This document shows positions 50,484 to 59,995 of a stretch of DNA of 64,000 nucleotides, piece by piece; within the stretch, counting starts at the first letter, position 1; the number at the start of each line of letters is the position of its first letter. The stretch comes from Spartobacteria bacterium UBA695. Lineage in GTDB: Bacteria > Verrucomicrobiota > Verrucomicrobiia > Chthoniobacterales > Chthoniobacteraceae. Both the position numbers and the translations under genes were made by a program. Where the stretch lies: NCBI GenBank assembly GCA_002298145.1, contig DBMP01000013.1:496001-560000 (forward strand), read 5' to 3'. The notes under the pieces are model-generated. The model searched no databases. It saw only the letters and a list, made by a program, of their open reading frames with translations, and was not told the DNA's origin.

Positions 50484-53400
50484 ATGGAAGCCATTGTGAT
50501 TATTCTGCTGTTGGCGTTTATTGTTCTTCTCGTGCTGCCGTTTGTCGCTGTGTTAAAAGCGAGCTCGGCGCAAACTCGGGCGGAGGCTTTGGCGGCCCAG
50601 ATCACGACCTTGGAGATCGAGATGCGGCGGGTGCGGCAATCCGCTGAAGCGGACAGTGCGCGCATCCAGGAATTGTCCCGCCAAATCGCCGAGCTTCAGC
50701 GGGAACGGCAACCCGCCAAACGCGCGGAGCCGCCGGAGACTAATGCCGAAGAACCTGCCACCGGGGTGGTTGAGCCGCCCGTTCCCGCGCCCGCGCCAGC
50801 GGTGGTACAGCCCCAGCCAGAGCCCGCCGAAACCTTTGTTCCGGAATCAAGTGAACCCCGTATCCCGGACCTTCCGGCGGCGGTTCCGACTCCCGCTGTA
50901 CCGCCTCCATTGCCAAGGATCGAAAAAGCCCCGCAACCAGCGCCCCTTCCACGTCATCCGCAATCCCATTCCGAACCGGCCCAAAAGCCCCCCGCACCCG
51001 CATCGCCCGGCATCAACCTGGAGCAGTTCATGGGGGCCAGACTCTTCGCCTGGGTCGGTGGGTTGGCTTTGTTCTTTGGCATCGCATTCTTCATCAAGTA
51101 TTCGTTTGAGCAGAACCTGATCCCGCCACAGGTACGCGCGGCATTTGGCTTCCTCGCGGGCATTGGCCTCTTGATTGGCGGTCTCGTCATGAAGCGCAAG
51201 GAAACTGCCGTGACCGCGCAGACCCTTTGCTCCACGGGCGTGCTGGTGCTTTATGGCGTGACGTTTGCCTGCAAGGCGCTCTATCACTTCCAGTATTTTG
51301 GAACGGGGCCGACCTTCCTCTTAATGACCTTGATCACCACCGTGGCGTTCCTGCTTTCGGTGAGGCTTAATGCCATGGTGGTCGCGGTTCTCGGCATTGC
51401 GGGAGGCTTCCTGACCCCCGTTCTGCTTTCGACCGGCCAGGATGCGCCGCTCGGTTTGTTTGGCTATATCGCGCTGCTCGACATCGGCTTGCTCGCGGTT
51501 TCGCTGCGGCAGCGGTGGGCGACGCTGCCCGTTTTGGGTTCTGTCGGGACCGTGCTGATGCAGGTGGGCTGGATGGCTAGGTTCTTTGTCTCGGGTCACT
51601 ATTCAACGGACAACAAAGTGCTAATTCCGATGGCCGTGTTCCTCGGTTTCCAGGTGCTCTTTCTTGCGGCCGCCGCGTGGGGGCAACGGCTCGACCGGCT
51701 CAACCGCTCCCTTTTGTTTGGAGCCGTGTTTCTTGGCACGGTAGCGATGTTGGCCGCCTTCTTCTTTCTCGGCTTTGCGCCGCTGGGGCAGCGTCCGGCG
51801 TTGTTGTTTGGCTATCTGCTGCTTGCGGACGTTGGGTTGCTGGCCTTGGCTTTCCTGGATGAGGCGCTGGCCAAGGTGGGAGTCGCCGCTCAATGGGCTG
51901 TTTTCGTTCTTTTGGCGTGGTGGACGCACCTCTACTTCGGCCCGGATTATCTCCGCCCGGCCCTCGCGGCCTATCTCGTGTTTGCATTGCTCCATGTGGC
52001 GTTGCCGGTGGTTCTGCGCCGCCGCGCCGTGGCCACGCAAGCGTGGTGGCTCTATGCGATTCCCGGGCTCGCGCTACCGTTTTATTTCGGCACCTTCGCC
52101 GCCTTTTCCGGCAGCCCGGTGTGGTTCTTCGGGGCGTTCTTCCTGGTTAGCCTGGGAATTCTTTGCACCGCGTTGGTGGATCGCGAATCCGCCTCCACCC
52201 ACGCCGCGTCAGGACTCGCTGCCTTCTTTTTGCTGGCGCTCTGGACCAGCAACCAATTAACGCAGGCGCATCTGCATGCAGCCCTAGCGTTCTTTTTCCT
52301 CTTTGCCCTTTTTCATTCCATCGCTCCGCTGGTCATGCGCCGCTTGCGTGGCACGCCCATTCCGTGGTGGTGCAGCTCCGTTCCGGCGCTGGCATTGGTG
52401 CTGATTCTAATTCCGCTCTTTAAGCTGAGCTCGCTGTCCCTCTTGATTTGGCCGCTTGTGCTGGTGATCGACATTCTGGCCGTTGTTTTGGCGGTCATCA
52501 CTGCCGCGCTAATGCCGATTCTCATTGTCCTGGGGCTCACGCTCCTAGCGATGGGCGCGTGGATATTCCGTATCCCCAGCCAGCTGACTGGCCTGCCCAT
52601 GACGTTGTGGATGCTGGGCGGTTTCACGCTCTTCTTTATCGCCGCCGCGGTCTGGGCTTCTCGCAAGCTGCTGGCAAGATCGGCAGACTTGGCGGCAAAG
52701 ACCGCCCCGAGCTTGTTTGGCGATTTCGGCAATCCCGCGAACCTCGCTGTGCAGATCCCGGCGCTCTCCGCCACGATGCCGTTCCTGCTGCTCATCATGC
52801 TCACGCTGCGGCTGCCGGTGGCGAATCCTTCGCCGGTATTCGGGCTGGCGCTGTTGCTCGTCGTGTTACTGCTCGGGCTTGCCAAGATGATGGCCTTGGA
52901 GGCGTTGCCAGCCATCGGGCTAGCGTGTGTCGTCGCGCTGCAACAAACCTGGCAGCTCGGCCATTTCAATCCCGACCAAGCCGCTCTGCCGCTGGCCTGG
53001 CACCTCCTATTCTACGGGGTGTTCACGATTTTCCCGTTCCTGTTTCATCGGCAGTTTGCCAAAAGCGCTCTGCCCTGGGCCGCTGCCGCGCTCGCCGGGC
53101 CCGCGCATTTTTATCTGCTGCACCATCTGGTCAGCGCGGCCTATCCAAGCCTGCGGGGCCTAATGGGCTTGTTGCCCGCTGCGTTCTCCCTTCCCGCATT
53201 GTTGGGCGTTGTGGCCCTTCTGAAAAACACTCCCTCAGACAGCCCCGCACGCAATACGCAACTAGCTTGGTTCGGCGGCGTCGCGCTCTTTTTCATTACG
53301 CTCATTTTCCCCATCCAGTTTGACCGCCAATGGATCACCCTCGGCTGGGCGCTGGAAGGGGCTGCGCTCTGTTGGCTTTTCCATCGCGTGCCGCACCCCG

Positions 53401-53978
53401 GGCTGCGCCTCACCGGCGTCGGCCTCCTGGTTGTGGCGTTCGCACGGCTTGCGCTCAATCCCGCCGTGCTCAGCTACCATGCGCGTTCGGCGATGCCCAT
53501 CCTCAACTGGTATCTATACGCCTACGGCATCACTGTCGTCTGCCTGTTCGCCGCCGCCCGGCTGCTCGCTCCGCCGCGAAATCAAATCGGGGGAATCAGC
53601 GTCCCGCCGCTGCTCTGCGCCCTCGGTACCGTGCTTGGATTCCTGCTCGTGAACATTGAGATCGCCGACTTCTTTAGCCAACCCGGCGTCTCCGTGCTCA
53701 CGTTCCAATTCTCCGGCGACTTCGCGCGCGATATGAGCTACAGCATCGCGTGGGCGCTGTTTGCGCTCTTTTTGCTCGTCGTCGGAATCGCAAAACGGCT
53801 CGCGCCCGTTCGCTATGCGAGCATTGCCCTTCTCGCTGTCACGTTGTTGAAACTTTTCCTCCACGACCTCTCACAACTTGAGCAGCTCTATCGCATCGTC
53901 GCGTTCGTCGTGGTTGCCGCGATCGCCATGCTCGCGTCCTTCCTCTATCAGCGTTTCCTGGGAACCCCAACGAAATGA
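50484..53978 (+). CDS. DUF2339 multi-pass membrane protein
   Basis: An 1164-residue protein. One N-terminal membrane helix is followed by a coiled-coil (about residues 25-75) and a Pro-rich linker (about 75-180), then about 25-30 membrane segments. The EQFMGARLFAWVGGLALFFGIAFF segment at the start of the membrane part is the hallmark of the DUF2339 family. It has no known catalytic site. The function is not known; the neighbouring DUF3999 gene is a typical companion in other bacteria. The ATG at 50484 puts the membrane segment first; an in-frame TTG 42 bases upstream would add a Leu-rich extension. Its stop overlaps the DUF3999 start by 4 bases. Confidence 0.85.
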   Translation: MEAIVIILLLAFIVLLVLPFVAVLKASSAQTRAEALAAQITTLEIEMRRVRQSAEADSARIQELSRQIAELQRERQPAKRAEPPETNAEEPATGVVEPPVPAPAPAVVQPQPEPAETFVPESSEPRIPDLPAAVPTPAVPPPLPRIEKAPQPAPLPRHPQSHSEPAQKPPAPASPGINLEQFMGARLFAWVGGLALFFGIAFFIKYSFEQNLIPPQVRAAFGFLAGIGLLIGGLVMKRKETAVTAQTLCSTGVLVLYGVTFACKALYHFQYFGTGPTFLLMTLITTVAFLLSVRLNAMVVAVLGIAGGFLTPVLLSTGQDAPLGLFGYIALLDIGLLAVSLRQRWATLPVLGSVGTVLMQVGWMARFFVSGHYSTDNKVLIPMAVFLGFQVLFLAAAAWGQRLDRLNRSLLFGAVFLGTVAMLAAFFFLGFAPLGQRPALLFGYLLLADVGLLALAFLDEALAKVGVAAQWAVFVLLAWWTHLYFGPDYLRPALAAYLVFALLHVALPVVLRRRAVATQAWWLYAIPGLALPFYFGTFAAFSGSPVWFFGAFFLVSLGILCTALVDRESASTHAASGLAAFFLLALWTSNQLTQAHLHAALAFFFLFALFHSIAPLVMRRLRGTPIPWWCSSVPALALVLILIPLFKLSSLSLLIWPLVLVIDILAVVLAVITAALMPILIVLGLTLLAMGAWIFRIPSQLTGLPMTLWMLGGFTLFFIAAAVWASRKLLARSADLAAKTAPSLFGDFGNPANLAVQIPALSATMPFLLLIMLTLRLPVANPSPVFGLALLLVVLLLGLAKMMALEALPAIGLACVVALQQTWQLGHFNPDQAALPLAWHLLFYGVFTIFPFLFHRQFAKSALPWAAAALAGPAHFYLLHHLVSAAYPSLRGLMGLLPAAFSLPALLGVVALLKNTPSDSPARNTQLAWFGGVALFFITLIFPIQFDRQWITLGWALEGAALCWLFHRVPHPGLRLTGVGLLVVAFARLALNPAVLSYHARSAMPILNWYLYAYGITVVCLFAAARLLAPPRNQIGGISVPPLLCALGTVLGFLLVNIEIADFFSQPGVSVLTFQFSGDFARDMSYSIAWALFALFLLVVGIAKRLAPVRYASIALLAVTLLKLFLHDLSQLEQLYRIVAFVVVAAIAMLASFLYQRFLGTPTK

Positions 53979-55981
53979 AACCGATCTCATTCTATAAGCT
54001 TTCACTAGTCTTTGCCGCCCTCTCGTGCCTCGCCACATCGCTCCACGCCCTTTCGCCTAGCGCATGGCGTCACCGGCAAGCGCTTGACGTTCCCGCTGGC
54101 GGCTTTGTTCGCACCGAGTTGCCGCCGGAGACGCTTGACGCCGCGCGCAGCGGCCTGGAAGACCTGCGTCTGCTGGATGCGGCGGGCAACGAAGTTCCCT
54201 ATCTCGTCGAACGCCCCGAGCCTCGCTCCGGTTCAAGCGTCATTCCAAAAAACTTCCGCTACACCGCCGATCCGGAGAGCCAAACAACCACCCTCTTCAT
54301 CGAGACCGGAGTGGCCGAGCCCCTGGTGGGCGTGAGCCTCGAAACGCCCGCGTCCAGTTTTCTCAAGCCGGTGCGCGTGGAGGGCTCGAACGACGGGCAG
54401 ATCTGGCAGGAGCTTGCGGCGGATCAACCGATCTTTCGGCAGCCGGGCGGCGCGGAAAATCGGCGCATCACTTTGCCCCAGGCGGGGTATTCCTTCCTGC
54501 GCCTCACGCTCGACGACCGCCGTTCGGCACCCGTGCCCTTCACCGGGGCGCGGCTTCACATGCCTGGCGCGTCCGCTCCCTCGCAGCCCCTGCCGGTTAC
54601 GATCAAGTCGCGCGATGAAAATCCCGGTGTCACGCGGCTGGCCCTCGATTTCGGCGCAGCCAATCTTCCCGTTGCCTCTGTGCGGATCGAGACCTCCGAA
54701 CCGCTCTTTACGCGCGATGTCACCTTTGCCGTGCCCGAAGTCAGTGGTGAAGGCATCTGCGAGCGAACCCTTGGCCATGCGGTGATTTACCGTGTTGGCG
54801 TTGAGGGGAAGAGCGAAGCGCGCCTCGACCTTCCCATCGAAAAGCAAATCCGCAGCCGGGAGTTGATCCTCCTCATCCGCAACGAAGACAGCCCGCCCCT
54901 GGTCATCACGGGCGTCAGCGGCGAACGGCGGCTTACGCGGCTGGTCTTCTTCGCCCGCGAACCAGGTCGCTATACCGTGCTGACCGGTAATGGGCAATGC
55001 CCCGCGCCACGCTACGATCTCGCCGCGCTCGGCCCCCAGTTGCGGAAGAAGACGGAAACATATCCAGTACCGCAACCGAAGCTATCGCCCTTTGTCGACA
55101 ATCCCGATTACCAAACGCCCGAAGCCCTGGGTTCGCTGGCTCCGGCGGGCGCGCCGCTGGATGTAACCGGTTGGAAATTTCGCAAGCTAGTGCAACTTTC
55201 CACCGCCGGAGTCCAGCAACTGGAACTCGATCCGGAGACCCTCGCGCATGCCGCCCGGGATTTCAGCGATTTGCGGCTGGTGCGCGACGGGCAGCAGCTT
55301 CCCTTTCTGCTTGAGCATCCGTCGATCGCGCGCACCGTCGCCCTCAACGCAGCCAGCGTCGTCGTCCCCAAAAGCCCGGCGCTTTCGCGCTGGTCGATCA
55401 AGTTGCCCCAGGCCGGGCTCCCGATCACTCAATTGGGCTGCGTCTCGCCCTCGCCACTTTTCCTGCGAGAGATGCGGCTGTGGGAAGAACAGACCGGCTC
55501 TCGCGGCGAAAAATACCCGCGCGAACTGGGCCGCGCGGCTTGGCGGCAAACGCCGGGGATCCCTTCGCGCGAACTGACTATCGCGCTTGCCCAACCTCCG
55601 CAGACCGACACCCTGTTTCTGGACACCGACAACGCAGACAACCCCGCCATCGAGTTGCGCGAGTTCCATCTTTCCTATCCCGTTACACGCGTGGTCTTCA
55701 AAGCCGCGCCCGGGGTGGCTCAACCGCTTTGGCTCTATTACGGCAACCGCACAGCAGGCACACCAAGCTACGATTTGGCGTTGGTCTCCGGCCAAATCCT
55801 TCGCGCGGAGAAATCCCGAGCCAGCGCCGGAGCCGAAGAGGCAACCCACGCGAAGCGTCCCGCGGGCGAAGAAACTGCGGAGACAGGAGGCATCCTCTTC
55901 TGGTGTGTACTCGCAGGGGTTGTCGTGGCCCTGCTAGCTATCGTCTCGCGCCTCCTGCCCAAGGGGGACCACGAGGCTTAA
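53975..55981 (+). CDS. DUF3999-family protein
   Basis: A 668-residue envelope protein with a signal peptide (about 1-26, SCLATSLHALSP) and a single C-terminal membrane segment (about 637-658: LFWCVLAGVVVALLAIVS). Between them lies a large beta-rich region with two similar halves (WRHRQALDVPAGGFVRTELP and WKFRKLVQLSTAGVQQLEL). That matches the DUF3999 family, which pairs with DUF2339 proteins. Coupled by an ATGA overlap to the DUF2339 gene, so the two are likely partners in one envelope complex. The function is unknown. Confidence 0.85.
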   Translation: MKPISFYKLSLVFAALSCLATSLHALSPSAWRHRQALDVPAGGFVRTELPPETLDAARSGLEDLRLLDAAGNEVPYLVERPEPRSGSSVIPKNFRYTADPESQTTTLFIETGVAEPLVGVSLETPASSFLKPVRVEGSNDGQIWQELAADQPIFRQPGGAENRRITLPQAGYSFLRLTLDDRRSAPVPFTGARLHMPGASAPSQPLPVTIKSRDENPGVTRLALDFGAANLPVASVRIETSEPLFTRDVTFAVPEVSGEGICERTLGHAVIYRVGVEGKSEARLDLPIEKQIRSRELILLIRNEDSPPLVITGVSGERRLTRLVFFAREPGRYTVLTGNGQCPAPRYDLAALGPQLRKKTETYPVPQPKLSPFVDNPDYQTPEALGSLAPAGAPLDVTGWKFRKLVQLSTAGVQQLELDPETLAHAARDFSDLRLVRDGQQLPFLLEHPSIARTVALNAASVVVPKSPALSRWSIKLPQAGLPITQLGCVSPSPLFLREMRLWEEQTGSRGEKYPRELGRAAWRQTPGIPSRELTIALAQPPQTDTLFLDTDNADNPAIELREFHLSYPVTRVVFKAAPGVAQPLWLYYGNRTAGTPSYDLALVSGQILRAEKSRASAGAEEATHAKRPAGEETAETGGILFWCVLAGVVVALLAIVSRLLPKGDHEA

Positions 55982-56051
55982 AAAAGCGGAGGCGAACCTC
56001 GCTAACGGAGGCGTCCCTTTGCGGGCCTATTCCCCGCGCATGAAATTTCCC

Positions 56052-56079
56052 TTGCAAGGCCATATACTTCGTGTAAGAG
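56052..56079 (+). promoter_or_regulatory. candidate promoter of the NAD salvage operon
   Basis: TTGCAA (56052-56057) with TAAGAG (56074-56079) after 16 bases. The match is weak, but the -10 lies inside the palindrome described next. Confidence 0.35.
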
Positions 56080-56088
56080 TGACACGAA
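56068..56088. promoter_or_regulatory. palindromic operator candidate (NrtR-type) upstream of pncB
   Basis: TTCGTGT (56068-56074) and ACACGAA (56082-56088) form a perfect 7-bp inverted repeat around a 7-base spacer. It lies 19 bases before the pncB start, over the likely promoter. An NrtR-like regulator is encoded in the same operon, and NrtR proteins bind palindromic 21-bp sites of this kind. This is inferred from symmetry and context. Confidence 0.6.
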
Positions 56089-56106
56089 CAAATCCAATCC
56101 ACGGAC

Positions 56107-57297
56107 ATGGCTCACACACCGATCATCAAAGACCTTTGCGACACCGACCTTTACAAATTCTCGATGGGGCAGGTCGCCTTCCACCAGTTTCCTGACGTTC
56201 AGGCGGTTTACCGCTACACGAACCGCGCGAAGGAAAAGGGATACCGTCCCGGATTCGCGGCGGAGGTCAGGGAGCAGGTCGAGCTGATGGCCGGATTGCG
56301 CCTGAGCGAGGAGATGTTCGAGTTCTTTCGCCTACGCTGCCCCTGGATCAAGCTGACTTACCTCCAATGGCTGCGCCAATACCGGTTCAATCCCGAGCAG
56401 GTTTTGCTCTCGCAGGAAGGGGGAGAACTCCAAGTGGAAGTGCGCGGTCCGTGGTTCGAGACAATCTACTGGGAAGTGCCGCTGCTGTGCATCATCTCGG
56501 AACTCAGCCGCAAGAACCCCGCCACTGAGGCGATGATTCCGAGGTCGGCGGATTGGGCGGAGCGCATCACAGCCAAGGCCAAGGCGATGGCGAAGGGCGA
56601 AATTCACTGGATTGATTTTGGAACACGCCGCCGGTTCGACTTCGATACGCAGAACGAAGTGTGCAAGCGGATGAAGCCATTTGCCCCGTATTTTCGCGGC
56701 ACCAGCAATCCCTATTTGGCCATGCGCCACGGCATCAATGTGTTTGGTACCTATGCCCACGAGCTGGTCATGGCGATGCAGGCCATCTATGGGCTCCAAC
56801 GCAGCAATGAGCGGGCGATGGAACACTGGGTCCGCGAATATCGGGGCGACTTGGGCATCGCGCTAACAGACACCCTGACCACGGATGTCTTTCTGCGGAG
56901 CTTCGACCGATTCTACGCCAAGCTCTTCGACGGCATCCGCCAGGATTCGGGCTGCCCGTTTGCCGTCGGCGAAAAATACATTGCTCACTACGAAAAGCTG
57001 GGCATCGATCCTCGGAGCAAGGTTATTGTTTTCTCGGATAGCCTCGACACCCAAAAGGCGATCGCCCTGGCCCAGTGTTTCAAGGGACGCATCAAGACCA
57101 CCATGGGGATTGGCACCCACCTCACCAACGATGTCGGGCACCCCGCGCCCAACCACGTCATCAAGCTCGTCGCGCTGGATTGCGGCAACGGCCCCGTCTC
57201 CCTCTTGAAGCTTTCGGACGATACCGGCAAGGTCACCGGGAACGAGGGCTTGGTGGCCGACGCGATACGTACCCTCAATATTCAACCCGCTGCATAA
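56107..57297 (+). CDS. pncB: nicotinate phosphoribosyltransferase
   Basis: A 396-residue enzyme that makes nicotinate mononucleotide from nicotinate and PRPP with ATP hydrolysis. The start DLCDTDLYKFSMGQVAFHQFP is the family N-terminus. RRFDFDTQNEVCKRM and HGINVFGTYAHELVMAMQAI carry the active-site region, with the phosphorylated histidine in the latter (ending YAHE). The family phosphate-binding loop is seen in FSDSLDTQKAIALA. First gene of the NAD salvage operon, 1 base before nadE. Confidence 0.95.
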   Translation: MAHTPIIKDLCDTDLYKFSMGQVAFHQFPDVQAVYRYTNRAKEKGYRPGFAAEVREQVELMAGLRLSEEMFEFFRLRCPWIKLTYLQWLRQYRFNPEQVLLSQEGGELQVEVRGPWFETIYWEVPLLCIISELSRKNPATEAMIPRSADWAERITAKAKAMAKGEIHWIDFGTRRRFDFDTQNEVCKRMKPFAPYFRGTSNPYLAMRHGINVFGTYAHELVMAMQAIYGLQRSNERAMEHWVREYRGDLGIALTDTLTTDVFLRSFDRFYAKLFDGIRQDSGCPFAVGEKYIAHYEKLGIDPRSKVIVFSDSLDTQKAIALAQCFKGRIKTTMGIGTHLTNDVGHPAPNHVIKLVALDCGNGPVSLLKLSDDTGKVTGNEGLVADAIRTLNIQPAA

Positions 57298-57298
57298 C

Positions 57299-59302
57299 AT
57301 GCATCTTGTAAAACTTGGCGCGGCTGCGCTCAACCAAGTGCCTCTGGATTGGCGCGGTAATCTCCAGCGCATTCGGCTTGCTATTGCCGAAGCGCGGGGG
57401 CAGGGGGTTAACCTTCTGTGTCTGCCGGAACTATGTATTACCGGGTATGGGTGCGAAGACGCCTTTCACTCCCATCACACCCTCGACATGGCATGGAAGA
57501 GCCTGGAGACACTGCTTCCGGATACGCTGGGCATGGTGGTCACTGTGGGCCTCCCCGTGCTTTTCCAAAACGGAGTTTTCAACTGCGCTTGCGTCATTGC
57601 CGACGGTCAAACCCTGGGATTGGTGGCAAAACGGTTTTTGGCCGGAGACGGCATTCACTATGAACCGCGGTGGTTCAAACCTTGGAGCGAAGGCACCGTC
57701 AGAACGCTTGAACGAGGGCCCGCGTCCTTCCCTATCGGCGACCTCTGCTTTGAGGTGAACGGCGTGCGGTTCGGGTTCGAGATTTGCGAGGATGCGTGGG
57801 TGGCCAATCGCCCCGGAGCGGCACTTTCACTCCAAGGCGTCGATGTCATTCTGAACCCCAGCGCAAGCCACTTTGCCTTTGGAAAACTCGACGTTCGCAA
57901 GCGCTTTGTCCTGGAAGGTTTGCGGGCTTTCGGCGTCAGCTATGTTTACGCCAACCTCATGGGAAACGAATCCGGACGCGCGATCTATGACGGCGGCACG
58001 ATGATCGCCACAGGGGGCAAGCTGATCGCGGTCGGCCAGCGCTTAAGCTTCCAGGATTTCTATGTCACCTCGGCGGTTGTGGATGTGGATGCGACCCGGA
58101 TGAGTCAGGCCCGCACGGCGAGTTTCCGTCCCGCGCTCGATGACCGAAGCCAGGAAGTGATTCGCAAAACGTGCAACCTCGCCCCGGTTTCTTTAGCGGC
58201 TCGCATTTCGGAGCCGAGCGGCGAGGGATGGGAGCTGAGCGCCAATCTTAAAGCTGAGGAATTCGCCCGTGCGGAGGCCTTAGCGCTCTTTGATTACATG
58301 CGCAAGAGCCGCTCGAATGGCTTCCTCATCTCGCTGAGCGGCGGGGCGGATTCGGCGGCTTGCGCCGTCTTGGTTTCGCTTATGGTATTATTCGGTGTTC
58401 GAGAATTAGGTTTGGAGACTTTCAAACAAAAACTTGCCTATATCCCTGGCGTGGCGGACGCGGATAGCGTTGATGCGCTGCGGGAGAATTTGCTCGTTAC
58501 CGTTTACCAGCCCAGCGAAAACAGCGGGAGCGTCACGCGCGGCGCTGCCGAAACCATGGCAAAGGCATTGCGCGCCCGGCACTACGTGTTTGACGTTACC
58601 CAGCTCGTGAAGGGCTATGTCGACATGGTCGAAACTGCCGTGGGTACGGGATTCTCCTGGAAGGAAAATGACATCGCGCTCCAGAATATCCAAGCGCGGG
58701 TGAGGTCCCCCGGCGCCTGGCTCCTGGCTAATATTCGCGGCGCACTCTTTCTCTCAACAAGCAACCGCTCAGAAGCGGCGGTCGGTTATGCAACGATGGA
58801 TGGGGACACCAGCGGCGGCCTGAGCCCCCTGGCGGGTATCGATAAAGCATGGCTGCGGGAGTGGCTGCGCTGGATGGAGCAGGTCGGCCCCGAAGACATC
58901 GGCCCGCTCCCCGAATTGAGCGTCATCAACGAGCAGCAACCGACGGCCGAACTGCGCCCCAAGGCTCAGGCGCAAACGGATGAAGACGACCTAATGCCCT
59001 ATCCTCTGCTGGACGCCATCGAAAGGGCGGCGATCCGCGACAAGCAGCCCCCTGTAACGGTTTTCGAACTAATGCGCGTGGCGTTCCCCGAGTATGCCAT
59101 CGGCCAACTGCACCTCTGGGTGGACCGTTTCTTTAAACTGTGGAGCCGCAATCAGTGGAAGCGAGAGCGTTATGCGCCTTCGTTCCATTTGGACGACGAG
59201 AACCTCGACCCCAAGACCTGGTGCCGCTGGCCCATTCTCAGCGGCGGGTTCGAGGTCGAGCTCCGGGAACTGAATGCCTTCGTCAAAACCGTTGAAAAAT
59301 AG
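57299..59302 (+). CDS. nadE: glutamine-dependent NAD+ synthetase
   Basis: A 667-residue two-domain enzyme. The N-terminal glutaminase (nitrilase fold) has the triad Glu44 (LCLPELC), Lys111 (VAKRFLAG) and Cys163 (FEICEDAW). The C-terminal synthetase has the ATP P-loop SGGADS (residues 347-352) in LISLSGGADSAACAV. This is the long, eukaryote/Mycobacterium-like form, and it makes NAD from deamido-NAD with ammonia from glutamine. The start is 1 base after the pncB stop. The NrtR-like gene begins 3 bases after its stop. Confidence 0.96.
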   Translation: MHLVKLGAAALNQVPLDWRGNLQRIRLAIAEARGQGVNLLCLPELCITGYGCEDAFHSHHTLDMAWKSLETLLPDTLGMVVTVGLPVLFQNGVFNCACVIADGQTLGLVAKRFLAGDGIHYEPRWFKPWSEGTVRTLERGPASFPIGDLCFEVNGVRFGFEICEDAWVANRPGAALSLQGVDVILNPSASHFAFGKLDVRKRFVLEGLRAFGVSYVYANLMGNESGRAIYDGGTMIATGGKLIAVGQRLSFQDFYVTSAVVDVDATRMSQARTASFRPALDDRSQEVIRKTCNLAPVSLAARISEPSGEGWELSANLKAEEFARAEALALFDYMRKSRSNGFLISLSGGADSAACAVLVSLMVLFGVRELGLETFKQKLAYIPGVADADSVDALRENLLVTVYQPSENSGSVTRGAAETMAKALRARHYVFDVTQLVKGYVDMVETAVGTGFSWKENDIALQNIQARVRSPGAWLLANIRGALFLSTSNRSEAAVGYATMDGDTSGGLSPLAGIDKAWLREWLRWMEQVGPEDIGPLPELSVINEQQPTAELRPKAQAQTDEDDLMPYPLLDAIERAAIRDKQPPVTVFELMRVAFPEYAIGQLHLWVDRFFKLWSRNQWKRERYAPSFHLDDENLDPKTWCRWPILSGGFEVELRELNAFVKTVEK

Positions 59303-59305
59303 CCC

Positions 59306-59995
59306 ATGCCCTACACCTACGAATACCCCCGCCCCTCAGTAACCGTTGATGCCGCTGTGTTCGGCTTCGACGGCGCGGAATTGCAGATCCTGCTGATCGA
59401 GCGGGCGCTCGAACCGTTCGCCGGATCGTGGGCCATTCCTGGCGGATTCGTGGACATGAATGAATCGGTGGAAGCCGCCGCGCTCCGGGAATTGCAGGAG
59501 GAAACCGGCATCTCCCGCGTTTTTCTGGAACAACTCTACACCTTTGGCGAGGTCCTGCGCGATCCCCGGGGACGGGTCATCAGCGTGGCCTACTACGCAC
59601 TGGTGAAACCGAGTGAGCACCCCACCTCCGCCGCCAGCGATGCCCGGCAAGCCCGATGGTTTCCCGTTTCCGCACTTCCACCGCTCGCCTTCGACCACGA
59701 AAAAATCGTGGCTGTCGCCCTCGCGCGCCTTCGCGGCAAAGTTAGGTATGAGCCAGTAGGATTCGAATTGCTTCCGCCAAAGTTTACGCTCTCCGAATTA
59801 CAGGCGCTGTACGAGGCGATCCTCGGGACCGCGCTCGATAAGCGCAATTTCCGCAAAAAGATCCTTGGCATGGGGCTGCTCATTGCCCTGAGCGAACGCC
59901 GCCAGGGGGGGCAACATCGCCCGGCTCAACTCTTCCGGTTTGACCAAAAAGCCTACAAACAACTCCGCAAAAACGGGTTCAATTTTGAATTATGA
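59306..59995 (+). CDS. nrtR: NrtR-like Nudix regulator of NAD metabolism
   Basis: A 229-residue protein with an N-terminal Nudix domain and a C-terminal winged-helix domain (from about residue 150: PPKFTLSELQALYEAILG, then DKRNFRKKIL), the NrtR layout. The Nudix box at residues 47-69 (G47, E53, R61 EL Q EE T G) is complete, whereas many pure NrtR regulators have lost it. It may therefore be an ADP-ribose pyrophosphatase that also regulates, or an active Nudix enzyme only. Its position in the NAD salvage operon and the palindrome upstream favour the regulator reading. The stop overlaps the pncA start (ATGA). Confidence 0.85.
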   Translation: MPYTYEYPRPSVTVDAAVFGFDGAELQILLIERALEPFAGSWAIPGGFVDMNESVEAAALRELQEETGISRVFLEQLYTFGEVLRDPRGRVISVAYYALVKPSEHPTSAASDARQARWFPVSALPPLAFDHEKIVAVALARLRGKVRYEPVGFELLPPKFTLSELQALYEAILGTALDKRNFRKKILGMGLLIALSERRQGGQHRPAQLFRFDQKAYKQLRKNGFNFEL

